Notes under the pieces: model-generated
Told to the model about the DNA's origin: nothing
The model's database searches: none
What the model saw: the letters and a program-made list of their open reading frames with translations, nothing else
Program-made: the position numbers and the translations under genes
From: Taibaiella sp.
Lineage (GTDB): Bacteria > Bacteroidota > Bacteroidia > Chitinophagales > Chitinophagaceae
Direction of reading: 5' to 3'
Assembly (NCBI GenBank): GCA_019638495.1
Contig: JAHBTQ010000012.1
Location: 1-64,000, forward strand
DNA length: 64,000 bases
In this document: one piece after another, positions 54,271-62,889 of the stretch
Layout of the letters: every line of letters begins with the position of its first letter
How positions within the stretch are numbered: position 1 is the stretch's first letter

Positions 54271-57200
54271 ATCATTGAAACAGCAAACGAAGGAGAACGT
54301 TGAAGGCAGGAAAGACTTTTCTCCCGCCATTCCGGGTAAGTTCCGCTCCGTCGAAAACTATCACTCCAAATACCTGCGCAAGTCCGTGGAGCCTTTTTCG
54401 GTTCCCACAGAATTTGTGGCAGCAGAAGGACGGGTTAAGCCCCTGCAGGTGCGGTTCGATAATGCACCGATCCCCAACAGGAATGTGCTGCTTGCTATGG
54501 CGTTTTCCAAAGCGCAAAAGCTCTTTTCATCGCTCATAAATAGCAGCACGAAGGGTAAAAAGAATACAGGCGGAAGTACAGAATCTCTATTCAGCTATTT
54601 GACGGCTCCCATCGATGAAGAAGTGAGTAGCCTTTCTCCTTTCGAGGCATTATCCATTATCAGTCAATTGAGCGTATCGCGGAGCGAGGCCCTGGAGAAA
54701 TCACTGAAGCAGTGCGACAGGCGCTACATAAACGAGTTCGCTGTGCTTATCCCGCTCATTTACAAAACCCTCGACGAGCTTCGAAACTATCACGCGCACG
54801 TCTTTCACGAGCCGGGGCCCATCCGGTTCCAGGATATATACGGTGCCGCCCGGCCAGCTAAGAAACATTCGAAGGCGGAATGGGAAGCGGCAAGACAGTG
54901 GTTCGAAACGAGAATGGACGATGTGAGAAATCACCTTTCAAAGTCGCTTCAAAGACAACTGGCCGAGCGAAAATTATCGCCAATGGAGCGGGAGGATACC
55001 GAACGCGTGCTATCCACTATTGAAGGTTATTCTTTCGAAAAAGATGGCCACCTTACGCAGGATGCGCTTCTTTTCATAGCCTGCATGTTCCTGCGCAGGA
55101 GCGACGCTGAATATTTCGTGAAGAAATGGACGAGAGGGGTAAAGGCCGAGGGCGTGTTTAAAACACTAACCACTTTCTTTACTTTCTACTCCATCAGGGA
55201 TAAGAAGTCGCTGCAATCGGTTAATGCCGATATGCTGAAGTTCAGAAAGATAATCGGGCAGCTAAGTACGATGCCCGAATTTTCAAATGAATGCTTCGGC
55301 CCTGTCAATAAATATCTGCACGACCATAATAACCGCTATGGCGAGCAGGCCTCCGATAAGGACGCTGAAAAAAAGCATCGCGACGAGGCTGGGGCCTTTT
55401 GCATACCCTTGCGTAAGTCTTTCAACCCCGCCTATTGGTATATAGATTACCTGAAGTCGAAAGGGTATCTTGACGCATTCTCTATTGCCCGGTACAAGAC
55501 AGAGGAAGACAGGCTGGCATACCTTGATGAAAACAATGTTACCGGCGATATGCTGGAACTGAAGCTATGGGCAAAGCAGGCCACAGGTGACGAAAAGAAA
55601 CATTTACGGTCGGTATATAACAACGCAAAGAGAAACTTCTATTTCAAGCCAGCTAACGACGCCAACACAAACTACTGCATCAAAAATTCAAACTGTCTTT
55701 TCCGGCTCGAAAGGCAGGATGGCATTCCGCCTATCCAGTTCGCCTTGTCTGAAGATATGCTGATGAAATGGGTCTTTGCCGACATCTTTGGCAGTAAAGG
55801 GAAGGAAATAGCAAATAGACTGAAAGGAAGGTTGCTGGGCCGTTATCATGCGTTGTTAAATGGCAATTACAATAGCATACCGCTTAACGAACTTCCACCC
55901 TCTGTGGCTAGTGCAGTGGAGCAGCCAATGCTGAAATTCAGTTTGAAGAAAGCAGAAGCGGTTATTAATACAAGAAAGCAGCAACTGCTCGCCTTTTGTG
56001 AGTTAAACAGAAGTAAAAAAGCGCCCTGGAAATTTGCAGCTAAACGAAAGATTGATATCATATTCGACTTCGTTCACCTCGCATACACCTTCAATGCGGT
56101 CAATCCTGACAAGCCCGTAGATGATAGGAACGAAATAAACAAAAGACGGCACGCCGCCCTGAATGATTTTGAGTACCTGGATGCGCTTGAATATATCCGG
56201 CATTATGGACGGTACTATGGCCAGCAGGAGTTCCGCCGTTTCTTTTTTGAGGAAAAGCGGGAATATTCTAATTCGTTAAGAGCCAGCATTGAGCAGTCCA
56301 CCTCTCTTGAAGAGCTCTTTAACAATGTGGTATCAGAACTGAACCGGTTGTACGATTCCATTTTCAAGAAGTTGCAGAAAGATGTAAGTGGAAAGCAATT
56401 GGAGAAATTCATTAGGATATTCAAGCCGGCAATGCCTTCAAAACTTGCTGATCGGGAGCAAAACGCAAAGCTTTTCGCGACCAACCAGGTCGTTACGCAT
56501 GACTTCATAAGCATAAAGGACTTGCTGAATGGCACCAAAGAATATGAAGAGTGGCACAACAATCTGAAGCAAAAAAACAAAAGGACATCCGATGACGCGT
56601 CTGCGGATTTTTCGCTCATGCGTTTTATCCTTACAAAGGAGAGTCCGTTTGATACCAATACAGACTTCCTCATGAAGATAATTTTGCCGGAGGTAATGCA
56701 TGCACTTCCTAAAAATGATTCCGGCACAATAAAGGGGAACAGTACATTGTTTGCGGTACTGATGAAGAATAAAATTGACGAACTAATGCTGTGGGAAGTT
56801 GCTAAGTCCTATTGGAAGTCAGCAACCGGCAACGATTTCACGTCCGCCCGTACCCCCCTTTTGCGTTTGGGGTCAGATAAGGTTAAGGCAACACCGTACA
56901 AGAAACGGCTTTTCTTCTACACACTGTTCGACAAAGAACTACCCGTGAAATTGTCCAAGCCAGGCGCGGAAGACACTATCACCGTTATGATCCGCGCAAA
57001 AAAGTTTGATGACGAGCTTCAATACTACGAGTCAGAAGAACTATACGCTTATATAAAGGCATTCAATCCACTTAAACTGAAGGGCGAAGATGGGCGATGG
57101 CATTTTGAATCTCTGAATAAGGAAATGAAGAATGTCCTGGCAAGATATCTTGACGACGCATACTTGTTACTAACCATTGAGAAGAAAGCAGTACAGGAGA

Positions 57201-57493
57201 ACTTTGACCTGCTTGCCGCAAGGTTAGAAGAAAAGGCCACTTCGTCAAAATGGGATGGGTACTATTATCCCTTCGGTAGAATTGATAAAAGCAACGATGA
57301 TGATAACCTCATTGCTGAAAAGATTTACCAGTTAGTGAACCCATCCGGTGAAGGCTATTCTGTGGACGATCTTATTACATATCGAAACAAGGTGTTTCAC
57401 CAACAGATTCATCCCTCAGAGTCCATATACCAGAAAGTCAAAAAAAACCTTGTGGTTTATTTTATAAATAGTGAAATTGTCGCTAACAGCTAA
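54257..57493 (+). CDS. cas13b: Cas13b, RNA-guided RNA-targeting HEPN nuclease
   Basis: 1078 residues from ATG 54257 (MGKTESLKQQTKENVEGRKD); a longer frame from 54140 would overlap the upstream gene by 131 bp and add membrane-gene shadow sequence. Two HEPN ribonuclease motifs R-x4-H are present: R176-N-Y-H-A-H181 and R1043-N-K-V-F-H1048, the second just 30 residues from the C terminus, as in known Cas13b proteins (about 1090-1220 residues). The central part is Lys/Arg-rich and helical, in keeping with crRNA binding and processing. Cas13b cuts target RNA matched by the spacer and then nearby RNA as well. The adjacent 36-nt Cas13b-type repeats in the same orientation support the call. HEPN-1 lies further in than in the B. 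zoohelcum protein (116-121), so the N-terminal region is longer. No cas1 or cas2 is nearby, as is usual for type VI-B. Confidence 0.93.
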   Translation: MGKTESLKQQTKENVEGRKDFSPAIPGKFRSVENYHSKYLRKSVEPFSVPTEFVAAEGRVKPLQVRFDNAPIPNRNVLLAMAFSKAQKLFSSLINSSTKGKKNTGGSTESLFSYLTAPIDEEVSSLSPFEALSIISQLSVSRSEALEKSLKQCDRRYINEFAVLIPLIYKTLDELRNYHAHVFHEPGPIRFQDIYGAARPAKKHSKAEWEAARQWFETRMDDVRNHLSKSLQRQLAERKLSPMEREDTERVLSTIEGYSFEKDGHLTQDALLFIACMFLRRSDAEYFVKKWTRGVKAEGVFKTLTTFFTFYSIRDKKSLQSVNADMLKFRKIIGQLSTMPEFSNECFGPVNKYLHDHNNRYGEQASDKDAEKKHRDEAGAFCIPLRKSFNPAYWYIDYLKSKGYLDAFSIARYKTEEDRLAYLDENNVTGDMLELKLWAKQATGDEKKHLRSVYNNAKRNFYFKPANDANTNYCIKNSNCLFRLERQDGIPPIQFALSEDMLMKWVFADIFGSKGKEIANRLKGRLLGRYHALLNGNYNSIPLNELPPSVASAVEQPMLKFSLKKAEAVINTRKQQLLAFCELNRSKKAPWKFAAKRKIDIIFDFVHLAYTFNAVNPDKPVDDRNEINKRRHAALNDFEYLDALEYIRHYGRYYGQQEFRRFFFEEKREYSNSLRASIEQSTSLEELFNNVVSELNRLYDSIFKKLQKDVSGKQLEKFIRIFKPAMPSKLADREQNAKLFATNQVVTHDFISIKDLLNGTKEYEEWHNNLKQKNKRTSDDASADFSLMRFILTKESPFDTNTDFLMKIILPEVMHALPKNDSGTIKGNSTLFAVLMKNKIDELMLWEVAKSYWKSATGNDFTSARTPLLRLGSDKVKATPYKKRLFFYTLFDKELPVKLSKPGAEDTITVMIRAKKFDDELQYYESEELYAYIKAFNPLKLKGEDGRWHFESLNKEMKNVLARYLDDAYLLLTIEKKAVQENFDLLAARLEEKATSSKWDGYYYPFGRIDKSNDDDNLIAEKIYQLVNPSGEGYSVDDLITYRNKVFHQQIHPSESIYQKVKKNLVVYFINSEIVANS

Positions 57494-57519
57494 CGACGTC
57501 AGCTGCCGCCTCGTCGGCG

Positions 57520-57760
57520 AAAATTGTTGATATCTTCCCCGCCCAGTTTTCCCGGCTGGTCCAAGGGCGCCGTTGGACTATCAATACTGAAGCTTGGCAC
57601 TCCTTTCTGTCAGTTGGCCGTAGAATCTGTCTACGATCAAAAGGGCTGTCCGAACCCACCTGGTCTAAGGGGCCCCTTCGTCCAAAAGTACTGAAGCGTC
57701 TCGCTTCTTTCCAGCGCCACGCGCCTAAAATTGTTGATATCTTTCCCGCCCGTTTTTTCC
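57520..57760. repeat. Imperfect repeat pair flanking 200 bp after cas13b
   Basis: Motif A occurs at 57520-57552 and 57727-57760 (AAAATTGTTGATATCTT, then CCCGCCC and TTTTCC). A second motif, GGTCCAAGGG...TACTGAAGC, occurs at about 57558-57592 and, diverged, at about 57662-57696. The first B copy contains GTCCAA...TTGGAC, an internal inverted repeat. Confidence 0.6.
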
Positions 57761-58138
57761 GCAATCCAACAACCCATCATAGCTTTGTGCCGTGGTAGGT
57801 AGTGTGGAATACCTCCAGGGGCAGTTTACCCTGAGCTGGCCGAAGGGCCACACTTGTGTACGGGCGAAGTGTTACACGTGTGCTAGCCATCTCCCTCACC
57901 CAACAAAGCCCAAGCACGCAAAAAATATACCTGCTTTAGAAGTTTTAAGGCGGTTTTTATACCGGAATATACCTAAATATACCCTGATATACATCAAAAC
58001 AAAATAGCATAATCAATCCAGTAGCGCCTTTCAGCCGACGAAAAAGCACCCAAACACCAGAAATCAAATTTTAGGTATAATATACACCACCACAGGAAAA
58101 CCGTACCAGAAGTAACCGGACCTGTCCGCCGTGGCGGA

Positions 58139-58256
58139 AAAAGTCGGAAGCAAATCGGAAGTATGTATGGGGCAGTCGGAAGTGCAATTAACTTGATAAT
58201 CAATCAATTGCACCAAATCACTTCCGACATCAAACACGAACCGGAAGTCGGAAGTG
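58139..58256 (+). repeat. CGGAAG-rich dispersed element, copy 2
   Basis: GTCGGAAGCAAATCGGAAGT, then TTGATAATCAATCAATTG (58193-58210), then CACTTCCGAC and CCGGAAGTCGGAAGTG. The same module order appears in copy 3. Confidence 0.75.
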
Positions 58257-58357
58257 TAAAACAAAATTGCCACATGAATTTCAATCCTATTATCTTCAAA
58301 CCTGCCCGCCGGGGAGGGTCCAAAGAATCCTAGTTCTGACAAGCCAATACGCAATCC

Positions 58358-58473
58358 GCAAAAACCGGAAGTAAATCGGAAGTAGTCAACAATACAATTT
58401 ATTTGATAACCAATCATTTATATCCCATCACTTCCGACTGCAAACCGTAACCGGAAACCGGAAGTCGGAAGTA
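58358..58473 (+). repeat. CGGAAG-rich dispersed element, copy 3
   Basis: Begins with the 30-mer shared with 21108-21137 (28 of 30, inverted), then TTGATAACCAATCA (58403-58416), CACTTCCGAC and CCGGAAGTCGGAAGTAA. It starts about 220 bp after copy 2. Confidence 0.75.
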
Positions 58474-58553
58474 AATAAGATAGCCCGCCTCTACAACAGG
58501 TGGGCTTCGTCGTTTTCGGCATGTCTTCCACACCTGCACTCACGCCTCGAATT

Positions 58554-58626
58554 GGGTAGCCACCTAACGGGGCATTTCCCATAACGCTATCGTATAGCTA
58601 CAAACAGGTAGCCCGCTAACGGGGCA
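58554..58626 (+). repeat. Composite two-hairpin repeat, copy B
   Basis: GGGTAGCCACCTAACGGGGC, a 22-nt linker, then GCTACAAACAGGTAGCCCGC and TAACGGGGCA. Same module order as copies A and C; only the linker differs freely. Confidence 0.85.
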
Positions 58627-58851
58627 ACACTCAAAAACCGCGGTTCGACGGGGCTCACCGTGACATTCTTTTTATGCATCTCCCCCCACGCCCGTACTTA
58701 CGACTTCCTCCAACAGCGCTCACATAACACCTCCCTCTCCTTCGGAGAGGGCCGGGGAGAGGTCCCCCCCTATTCTCCCCTCACGATTAAGTATTGTTTA
58801 GACTTTTTCGCAGTTGAGGCCCGTTAACTTTTGAGGAAATAGATGGGATAT

Positions 58852-59940
58852 ATGAAAAAGACAATATTGGCCGCGCTGGCGTGTGCAGCTTCTTTATTTG
58901 CAAATGCACAGCTCACTATGCCGGCAAATGGCAACAGCGTGCGTGCCAAAACAGCGGAACGAATTGGCCTGACGGATGTAGAGATAGATTACGGCCGGCC
59001 GGCGGTGCGGGGCCGCGAGGGTAAGGTGTGGGGTGGCCTTGTGCATACAGGCTTTCAGAACCTGGGCTTTGGTACTGCAAAAGAGTCGCCCTGGCGGGCC
59101 GGGGCTAATGAGAACACGACGATCACTTTCAGTACAGATGTGATGGTGGAAGGGAAGTCGTTAAAGGCCGGCACATATGGCTTTTTCGTGGCCTACCAGC
59201 CTCAGGAGTGCACGCTGATTTTCTCGAAGGCTACTACAAGCTGGGGGAGCTATTTCTATGACCCTGCTGAAGATGTGCTGCGTGTGCCGGTGAAGCCGGT
59301 GGCCCTCAAAGAATCGAAGGAGCGGCTGACCTATGAATTCAGCGACGAAACGGACAGCACGGCAGTAATAAACCTGCAGTGGGAGAAGCTGTCGATCCCC
59401 TTCCGAGTATCGACAAAGCTACACGAGTTGCAAATGGCCTCGTTTGAGCGGGAGATGAGAAGCGAGAAGGGATTTTCTGCGGAAAGCATGGTGCAGTATA
59501 CGGAGTACCTGGCAGAGCATAACACGGAATTGGAAACAGCACTGGCCTATATAAGCGGTGCTGAGCGCACCATGCCGGGCCTGCACACCTCGCTGACCAA
59601 GGCGACGATACTGGAGAAGATGGGAAAGAAGCAGACGGCAGACAGTGTGAAGCAGGCGGCAATAGCAGCGGGTGGCGCACAGGAGGTGCATAACTATGCA
59701 CGTGGACTTTTGCGCGAAGGGAAGACGCAGGAAGCATATGCGGCTTTTCAACAGAACTATAAGCACTATCCCAAGACCTATACCACTTGCATGGGCATGG
59801 CGCGGGGATGCTCTGCGATGGGAAAAACAAAGGACGCACTGAAATATGCCCAACAGGCATTGCCTATGGCACCGGATGAAACGAATAAGAAAGCAGTGGA
59901 GGATATGGTAGGTAAGCTGAAGGAGGGGAAGGAGATATAG
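58852..59940 (+). CDS. DUF2911 domain protein with TPR-like C-terminal part
   Basis: 362 residues from ATG 58852, which starts the signal peptide MKKTILAALACAASLFANAQ (the frame opens 9 bp earlier). Residues about 20-180 are DUF2911: VEIDYGRPAVRGREGKVWG, WRAGANENTTITFSTDV, KAGTYGFFV, WGSYFYDP. The remaining part is helical with TPR-like units (EAYAAFQQNYKHYPKTY, DALKYAQQALPM). The domain is common in Bacteroidetes and Acidobacteria exported proteins; its function is unknown. It is the first gene after the repeat-rich island. Confidence 0.85.
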   Translation: MKKTILAALACAASLFANAQLTMPANGNSVRAKTAERIGLTDVEIDYGRPAVRGREGKVWGGLVHTGFQNLGFGTAKESPWRAGANENTTITFSTDVMVEGKSLKAGTYGFFVAYQPQECTLIFSKATTSWGSYFYDPAEDVLRVPVKPVALKESKERLTYEFSDETDSTAVINLQWEKLSIPFRVSTKLHELQMASFEREMRSEKGFSAESMVQYTEYLAEHNTELETALAYISGAERTMPGLHTSLTKATILEKMGKKQTADSVKQAAIAAGGAQEVHNYARGLLREGKTQEAYAAFQQNYKHYPKTYTTCMGMARGCSAMGKTKDALKYAQQALPMAPDETNKKAVEDMVGKLKEGKEI

Positions 59941-59984
59941 GAAACCCCACCCCGTCCCTATTGACAAAATTCCGGGCGGGTGAG

Positions 59985-60004
59985 CCTGCCTGCCGTCAGG
60001 CAGG
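59985..60004. repeat. Short palindromic repeat
   Basis: CCTGCCTG-CCGT-CAGGCAGG, a perfect 8-bp inverted repeat of a kind common in Bacteroidetes intergenic DNA, 45 bp after the DUF2911 gene and next to composite repeat copy C. Confidence 0.7.
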
Positions 60005-60030
60005 GTCGAATGAACGCGTAGGGAAGAGTC

Positions 60031-60100
60031 GGGTAGCCCCTGACGGGGCAAATGTCACTCATGTACCGGTTGCTACAAACAGGTAGCCCCTAACGGGGCA
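60031..60100 (+). repeat. Composite two-hairpin repeat, copy C
   Basis: GGGTAGCCCCTGACGGGGCA, a 21-nt linker, then GCTACAAACAGGTAGCCCCT and AACGGGGCA. Third copy in the window; lies between the DUF2911 and BamA-like genes. Confidence 0.85.
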
Positions 60101-60156
60101 ATTCATCTTTCGGAACCTATCCCCTCTGATTTTCATGTTATCTTGCGGGCCGATAC

Positions 60157-61545
60157 ATGAAATATCTGTCAATACTGCTATTTGTTGCTCTTGTTTGTCC
60201 TGCAGTGCTTTCAGCACAAACCGGGACTGCTATGGCCGGTAAGGCGGTGGTGGGCAATATAGAGGTAGATGGTAATGCCGTGACGAGACGCCGTGTGATA
60301 TTGCGTGAGCTGAATGTAAGGGAAGGGCAGGTGATCCTGAAAGATTCGCTGGAAGCGCTGATGGCGCAGAATAAGCTTCGCCTGTTTAACCTGCAACTGT
60401 TTAATGAAGTGGAGCAATTAATAGCGCCGTGGCACAATGATACTGTGACCTGGCAGATAAAGGTGAAAGAGCGCTGGTATATCATCCCTACGGCTATACT
60501 GCAATTTGCCGACAGAAATATCAACACCTGGTGGGCCGACCAGGATCATGACCTGAGGCGCGTATCGGCAGGGCTTACGGTGACGGATAAGAACTTTCGT
60601 GGAAGGCATGAGACCCTGGCTGTAACTGCACAGGGAGGATATACAAAGCGTTTTGGGCTCAGCTATATACTGCCTTACATAAACAGGGACCAGACGCGCG
60701 GCATAGGCGTGGTGGGCGCAATAGCGCAAGGCAATCAGACCTACTATACCACGGCTGGGAATAAGCTGCAGTTTGTAGGCGACTACAGGGGACCGCATAT
60801 ATGGCGCAGCCTGGAAGGGGGACTATGCTACATATCGCGGCCCGGATATGCAAGCAGGCATACGGTGCAGGCGACCTACCGTCAATTTGAGGTGAGTGAC
60901 ACAATTGTGCAACTGAATCCCGGTTACTTTGAGGACAGCAGCCGCACAGCACGCTTTGCGGAGCTATCCTATCGCTATGAGTATAACGGCGTAGACAACT
61001 GGAGCTATTCGCTGAAGGGAGAAAAGCTGGTGACCAATGCGGTAGCCAGGGTGGGAGCAGAGGGGCTGCACCGGCAGGCTTTTGTAAATGTGGAGGCGGG
61101 CATATTTCGTGAGCCGGTGAAGCACTGGTATGTAGCGGGCATAGTGCGTGGCAGGGTGATGTGGCCGGATGGCCAGCCTTACTTTTTTCGCAATGGCCTG
61201 GGCTCAGCGACAGACTATGTGCGCGGCTATGAATATTATGTGACGGACGGCTATAACTATGGCTTGATTCGCTTTGACCTGAAGCGGGAGATCTTCAACA
61301 AGACCTATTCCTTCCCCGTGAAGTATTTTACGGCGATGCCTGTACGGATATATCCCAAGCTGTTTTTTGATGCAGGCTATATCAATAATCCCCTACCTGG
61401 AACCAATACGCTTGTGAATACGCTGATGTATAGTGTGGGTGCGGGAATAGACCTGGTAACGTTTTATGACATGAAGGTGCGTGTGGAGGTGTCGCGCAAT
61501 CACCTGGGGCAAAATGGGCTATATTTACACTTCAATAGTGAGTAA
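60157..61545 (+). CDS. BamA/TamA-like outer-membrane protein (POTRA plus beta-barrel)
   Basis: 462 residues with a signal peptide (MKYLSILLFVALVCPAVLSA). Residues about 29-110 form one POTRA domain (VVGNIEVDGNAVTRRRVILRELNVREG, read in two parts, then VTWQIKVKERWYIIP). The rest alternates in beta-strand fashion to the C terminus, with the arginine-containing VRGYEYYVTDG segment at the place of the BamA L6 VRGF motif. It is shorter than BamA (one POTRA instead of five), so it is more likely a specialised assembly or surface-antigen protein. It stands 26 bp before nadK and may be in one transcript with it. Confidence 0.8.
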   Translation: MKYLSILLFVALVCPAVLSAQTGTAMAGKAVVGNIEVDGNAVTRRRVILRELNVREGQVILKDSLEALMAQNKLRLFNLQLFNEVEQLIAPWHNDTVTWQIKVKERWYIIPTAILQFADRNINTWWADQDHDLRRVSAGLTVTDKNFRGRHETLAVTAQGGYTKRFGLSYILPYINRDQTRGIGVVGAIAQGNQTYYTTAGNKLQFVGDYRGPHIWRSLEGGLCYISRPGYASRHTVQATYRQFEVSDTIVQLNPGYFEDSSRTARFAELSYRYEYNGVDNWSYSLKGEKLVTNAVARVGAEGLHRQAFVNVEAGIFREPVKHWYVAGIVRGRVMWPDGQPYFFRNGLGSATDYVRGYEYYVTDGYNYGLIRFDLKREIFNKTYSFPVKYFTAMPVRIYPKLFFDAGYINNPLPGTNTLVNTLMYSVGAGIDLVTFYDMKVRVEVSRNHLGQNGLYLHFNSE

Positions 61546-61571
61546 CAGAATAGTTCCAAAACATCAGGCAC

Positions 61572-62450
61572 GTGTTAATAGCTTTATATAACCGGACTTT
61601 CGACGAGCAGGATATCCCCTTTCTGCAACACACATTACAGTTGCTTGAAGCTAACAAGCTACAGGTGGTTTATTACAAACAGTTTTATGAGCGTTTGTCG
61701 CAGCATATACCGTTGCCTGCGTCACCGAGACTGTTTACCGGTAAAAAAGATTTGCCCCCGGGCACTGATATGCTGATAAGCCTGGGTGGCGATGGCACTA
61801 TGCTGGATGCGGTGTGCTTTGTAGGCAATTCGCAGATACCACTGATAGGCGTGAACCTGGGGCGCCTGGGATTTTTGGCGGCAATTCCTGAGGAGGATGT
61901 GGAGGCGGCGATACTGTCGCTGGTGCGTGGCTCTTATACCTTGGAGAAGCGCACACTGTTGCACCTGGACTCCAGTGTGCCACTGTTTGATGGTTCTCCC
62001 TTTGCGCTGAATGAATTCAGCATACACCGGCAGGATACCTCTTCCATGATCAAGATACACACGTATCTGAACGGGGAATTTCTGAATACTTATTGGGCAG
62101 ATGGTCTTATTGTGGCTACGCCTACAGGTTCTACAGGATATTCATTGAGTTGTGGGGGGCCGGTGGTGTTTCCGCAGACATCGAGTTTTGTAATAACTCC
62201 TGTGGCGCCACATAACCTGAATACGAGGCCGATAGTAGTGCCGGACGACAATGTGATCTCATTTGAAATTGAAGGGCGCACGGAGCAGTTTATGTGCACG
62301 CTGGATTCGCGTACGGAGATAATTAAAAGCAACGTGCAGTTAGCAGTAAAGAAGGAACATTTTACCGTATCGCTGGTGCGGCCTGATGAGCACAACTTTT
62401 TGAAGACGATTCGCCAGAAACTCTATTGGGGAATGGATCGCCGCAATTAG
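61572..62450 (+). CDS. nadK: NAD kinase
   Basis: 292 residues from a GTG start (MLIALYNRTFDEQDIPFLQH). Signature motifs: GGDG in ISLGGDGTMLDAV (about 75-87), NE in ALNEFSIHR, and WADGLIVATPTGSTGYSLSC (about 176-195). The enzyme phosphorylates NAD to NADP. The reading start agrees with the family's N-terminal strand. An imperfect hairpin follows the stop. Confidence 0.95.
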   Translation: MLIALYNRTFDEQDIPFLQHTLQLLEANKLQVVYYKQFYERLSQHIPLPASPRLFTGKKDLPPGTDMLISLGGDGTMLDAVCFVGNSQIPLIGVNLGRLGFLAAIPEEDVEAAILSLVRGSYTLEKRTLLHLDSSVPLFDGSPFALNEFSIHRQDTSSMIKIHTYLNGEFLNTYWADGLIVATPTGSTGYSLSCGGPVVFPQTSSFVITPVAPHNLNTRPIVVPDDNVISFEIEGRTEQFMCTLDSRTEIIKSNVQLAVKKEHFTVSLVRPDEHNFLKTIRQKLYWGMDRRN

Positions 62451-62463
62451 CGGGCACAAGAAA

Positions 62464-62488
62464 GGGATTCCCGCACCGCGGAAATCCC
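62464..62488. terminator. Hairpin between convergent nadK and tatA
   Basis: GGGATTCCCGC paired with GCGGAAATCCC (one mismatch, three-base loop). No long T run on either side; weak terminator for both genes. Confidence 0.5.
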
Positions 62489-62518
62489 ATTGTGATTTTG
62501 TTTCGTTAAAAAGGGGAA

Positions 62519-62737
62519 TTATTCCTTCTCGCGTGTTTCCTTTACGCTCTTTTCAATTTCCTCTTTTACACCGTTCTTCGCCTCGTTGAACTCACGCACA
62601 CCCTGTCCGAGTCCTTTTGCGATCTCCGGTATCTTTTTGCCTCCGAAAAGAACAATGATGATAACCAGGAGAATCATCAATTCGCCGGCATTCGGCATTC
62701 CCATAAGCAGCATGGTGCTGCAAGCAGTCGTAGTCAT
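62519..62737 (-). CDS. tatA: Twin-arginine translocase subunit TatA/TatE family
   Basis: 72 residues. One membrane helix (ELMILLVIIIVLFGGKKIPE, about 19-38) with the conserved FGGKKIPEIAKGLGQGV hinge and amphipathic helix, then a charged tail. TatA subunits assemble into the pore that exports folded proteins. The true start may be one of the Met at positions 9, 12 or 14, but the promoter fits any of them. tatC is not adjacent. Confidence 0.93.
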   Translation of the reverse strand: MTTTACSTMLLMGMPNAGELMILLVIIIVLFGGKKIPEIAKGLGQGVREFNEAKNGVKEEIEKSVKETREKE

Positions 62738-62757
62738 AATAATTGCTTAACGTAGCG

Positions 62758-62788
62758 CAAAGGTACGGGTAAAGAAATACCGGCCAAA
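62758..62788 (-). promoter_or_regulatory. Consensus promoter of tatA
   Basis: Minus strand TTTG (62785-62788), 19 nt, TACCTTTG (62758-62765): an exact Bacteroidetes -33/-7 promoter, 21 bp before the tatA ATG. Confidence 0.75.
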
Positions 62789-62889
62789 ACAGACATGTGC
62801 GAACTGTGGTGAGATGGTGGTATGCTGTGGAGAACTGACGTATTATGATTGTTGTGTCAATATTTTATCTTTATTGAAACAGGAAGCAA

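Larger units (their letters stand above)
57494..58851. other. Long non-coding, repeat-rich region after cas13b
   Basis: About 1.36 kb with no credible gene. In order: a pair of imperfect repeats (57520-57760), a CCCTGAGC...GAAGGG palindrome near 57829-57848, AT-rich DNA to 58060, two CGGAAG-rich elements (58139-58473), a composite two-hairpin repeat (58554-58626), and a CCTCTCC-TTC-GGAGAGG palindrome with GGCCGGGGAGAGG near 58738-58770 typical of Bacteroidetes intergenic DNA. Small frames here have no family features. Confidence 0.7.

Noticed and set aside
57483..57764. A 93-codon minus-strand frame with two AGKISTI segments.
   Set aside because: The matching segments are the DNA repeat pair after cas13b; no family features or plausible promoter.
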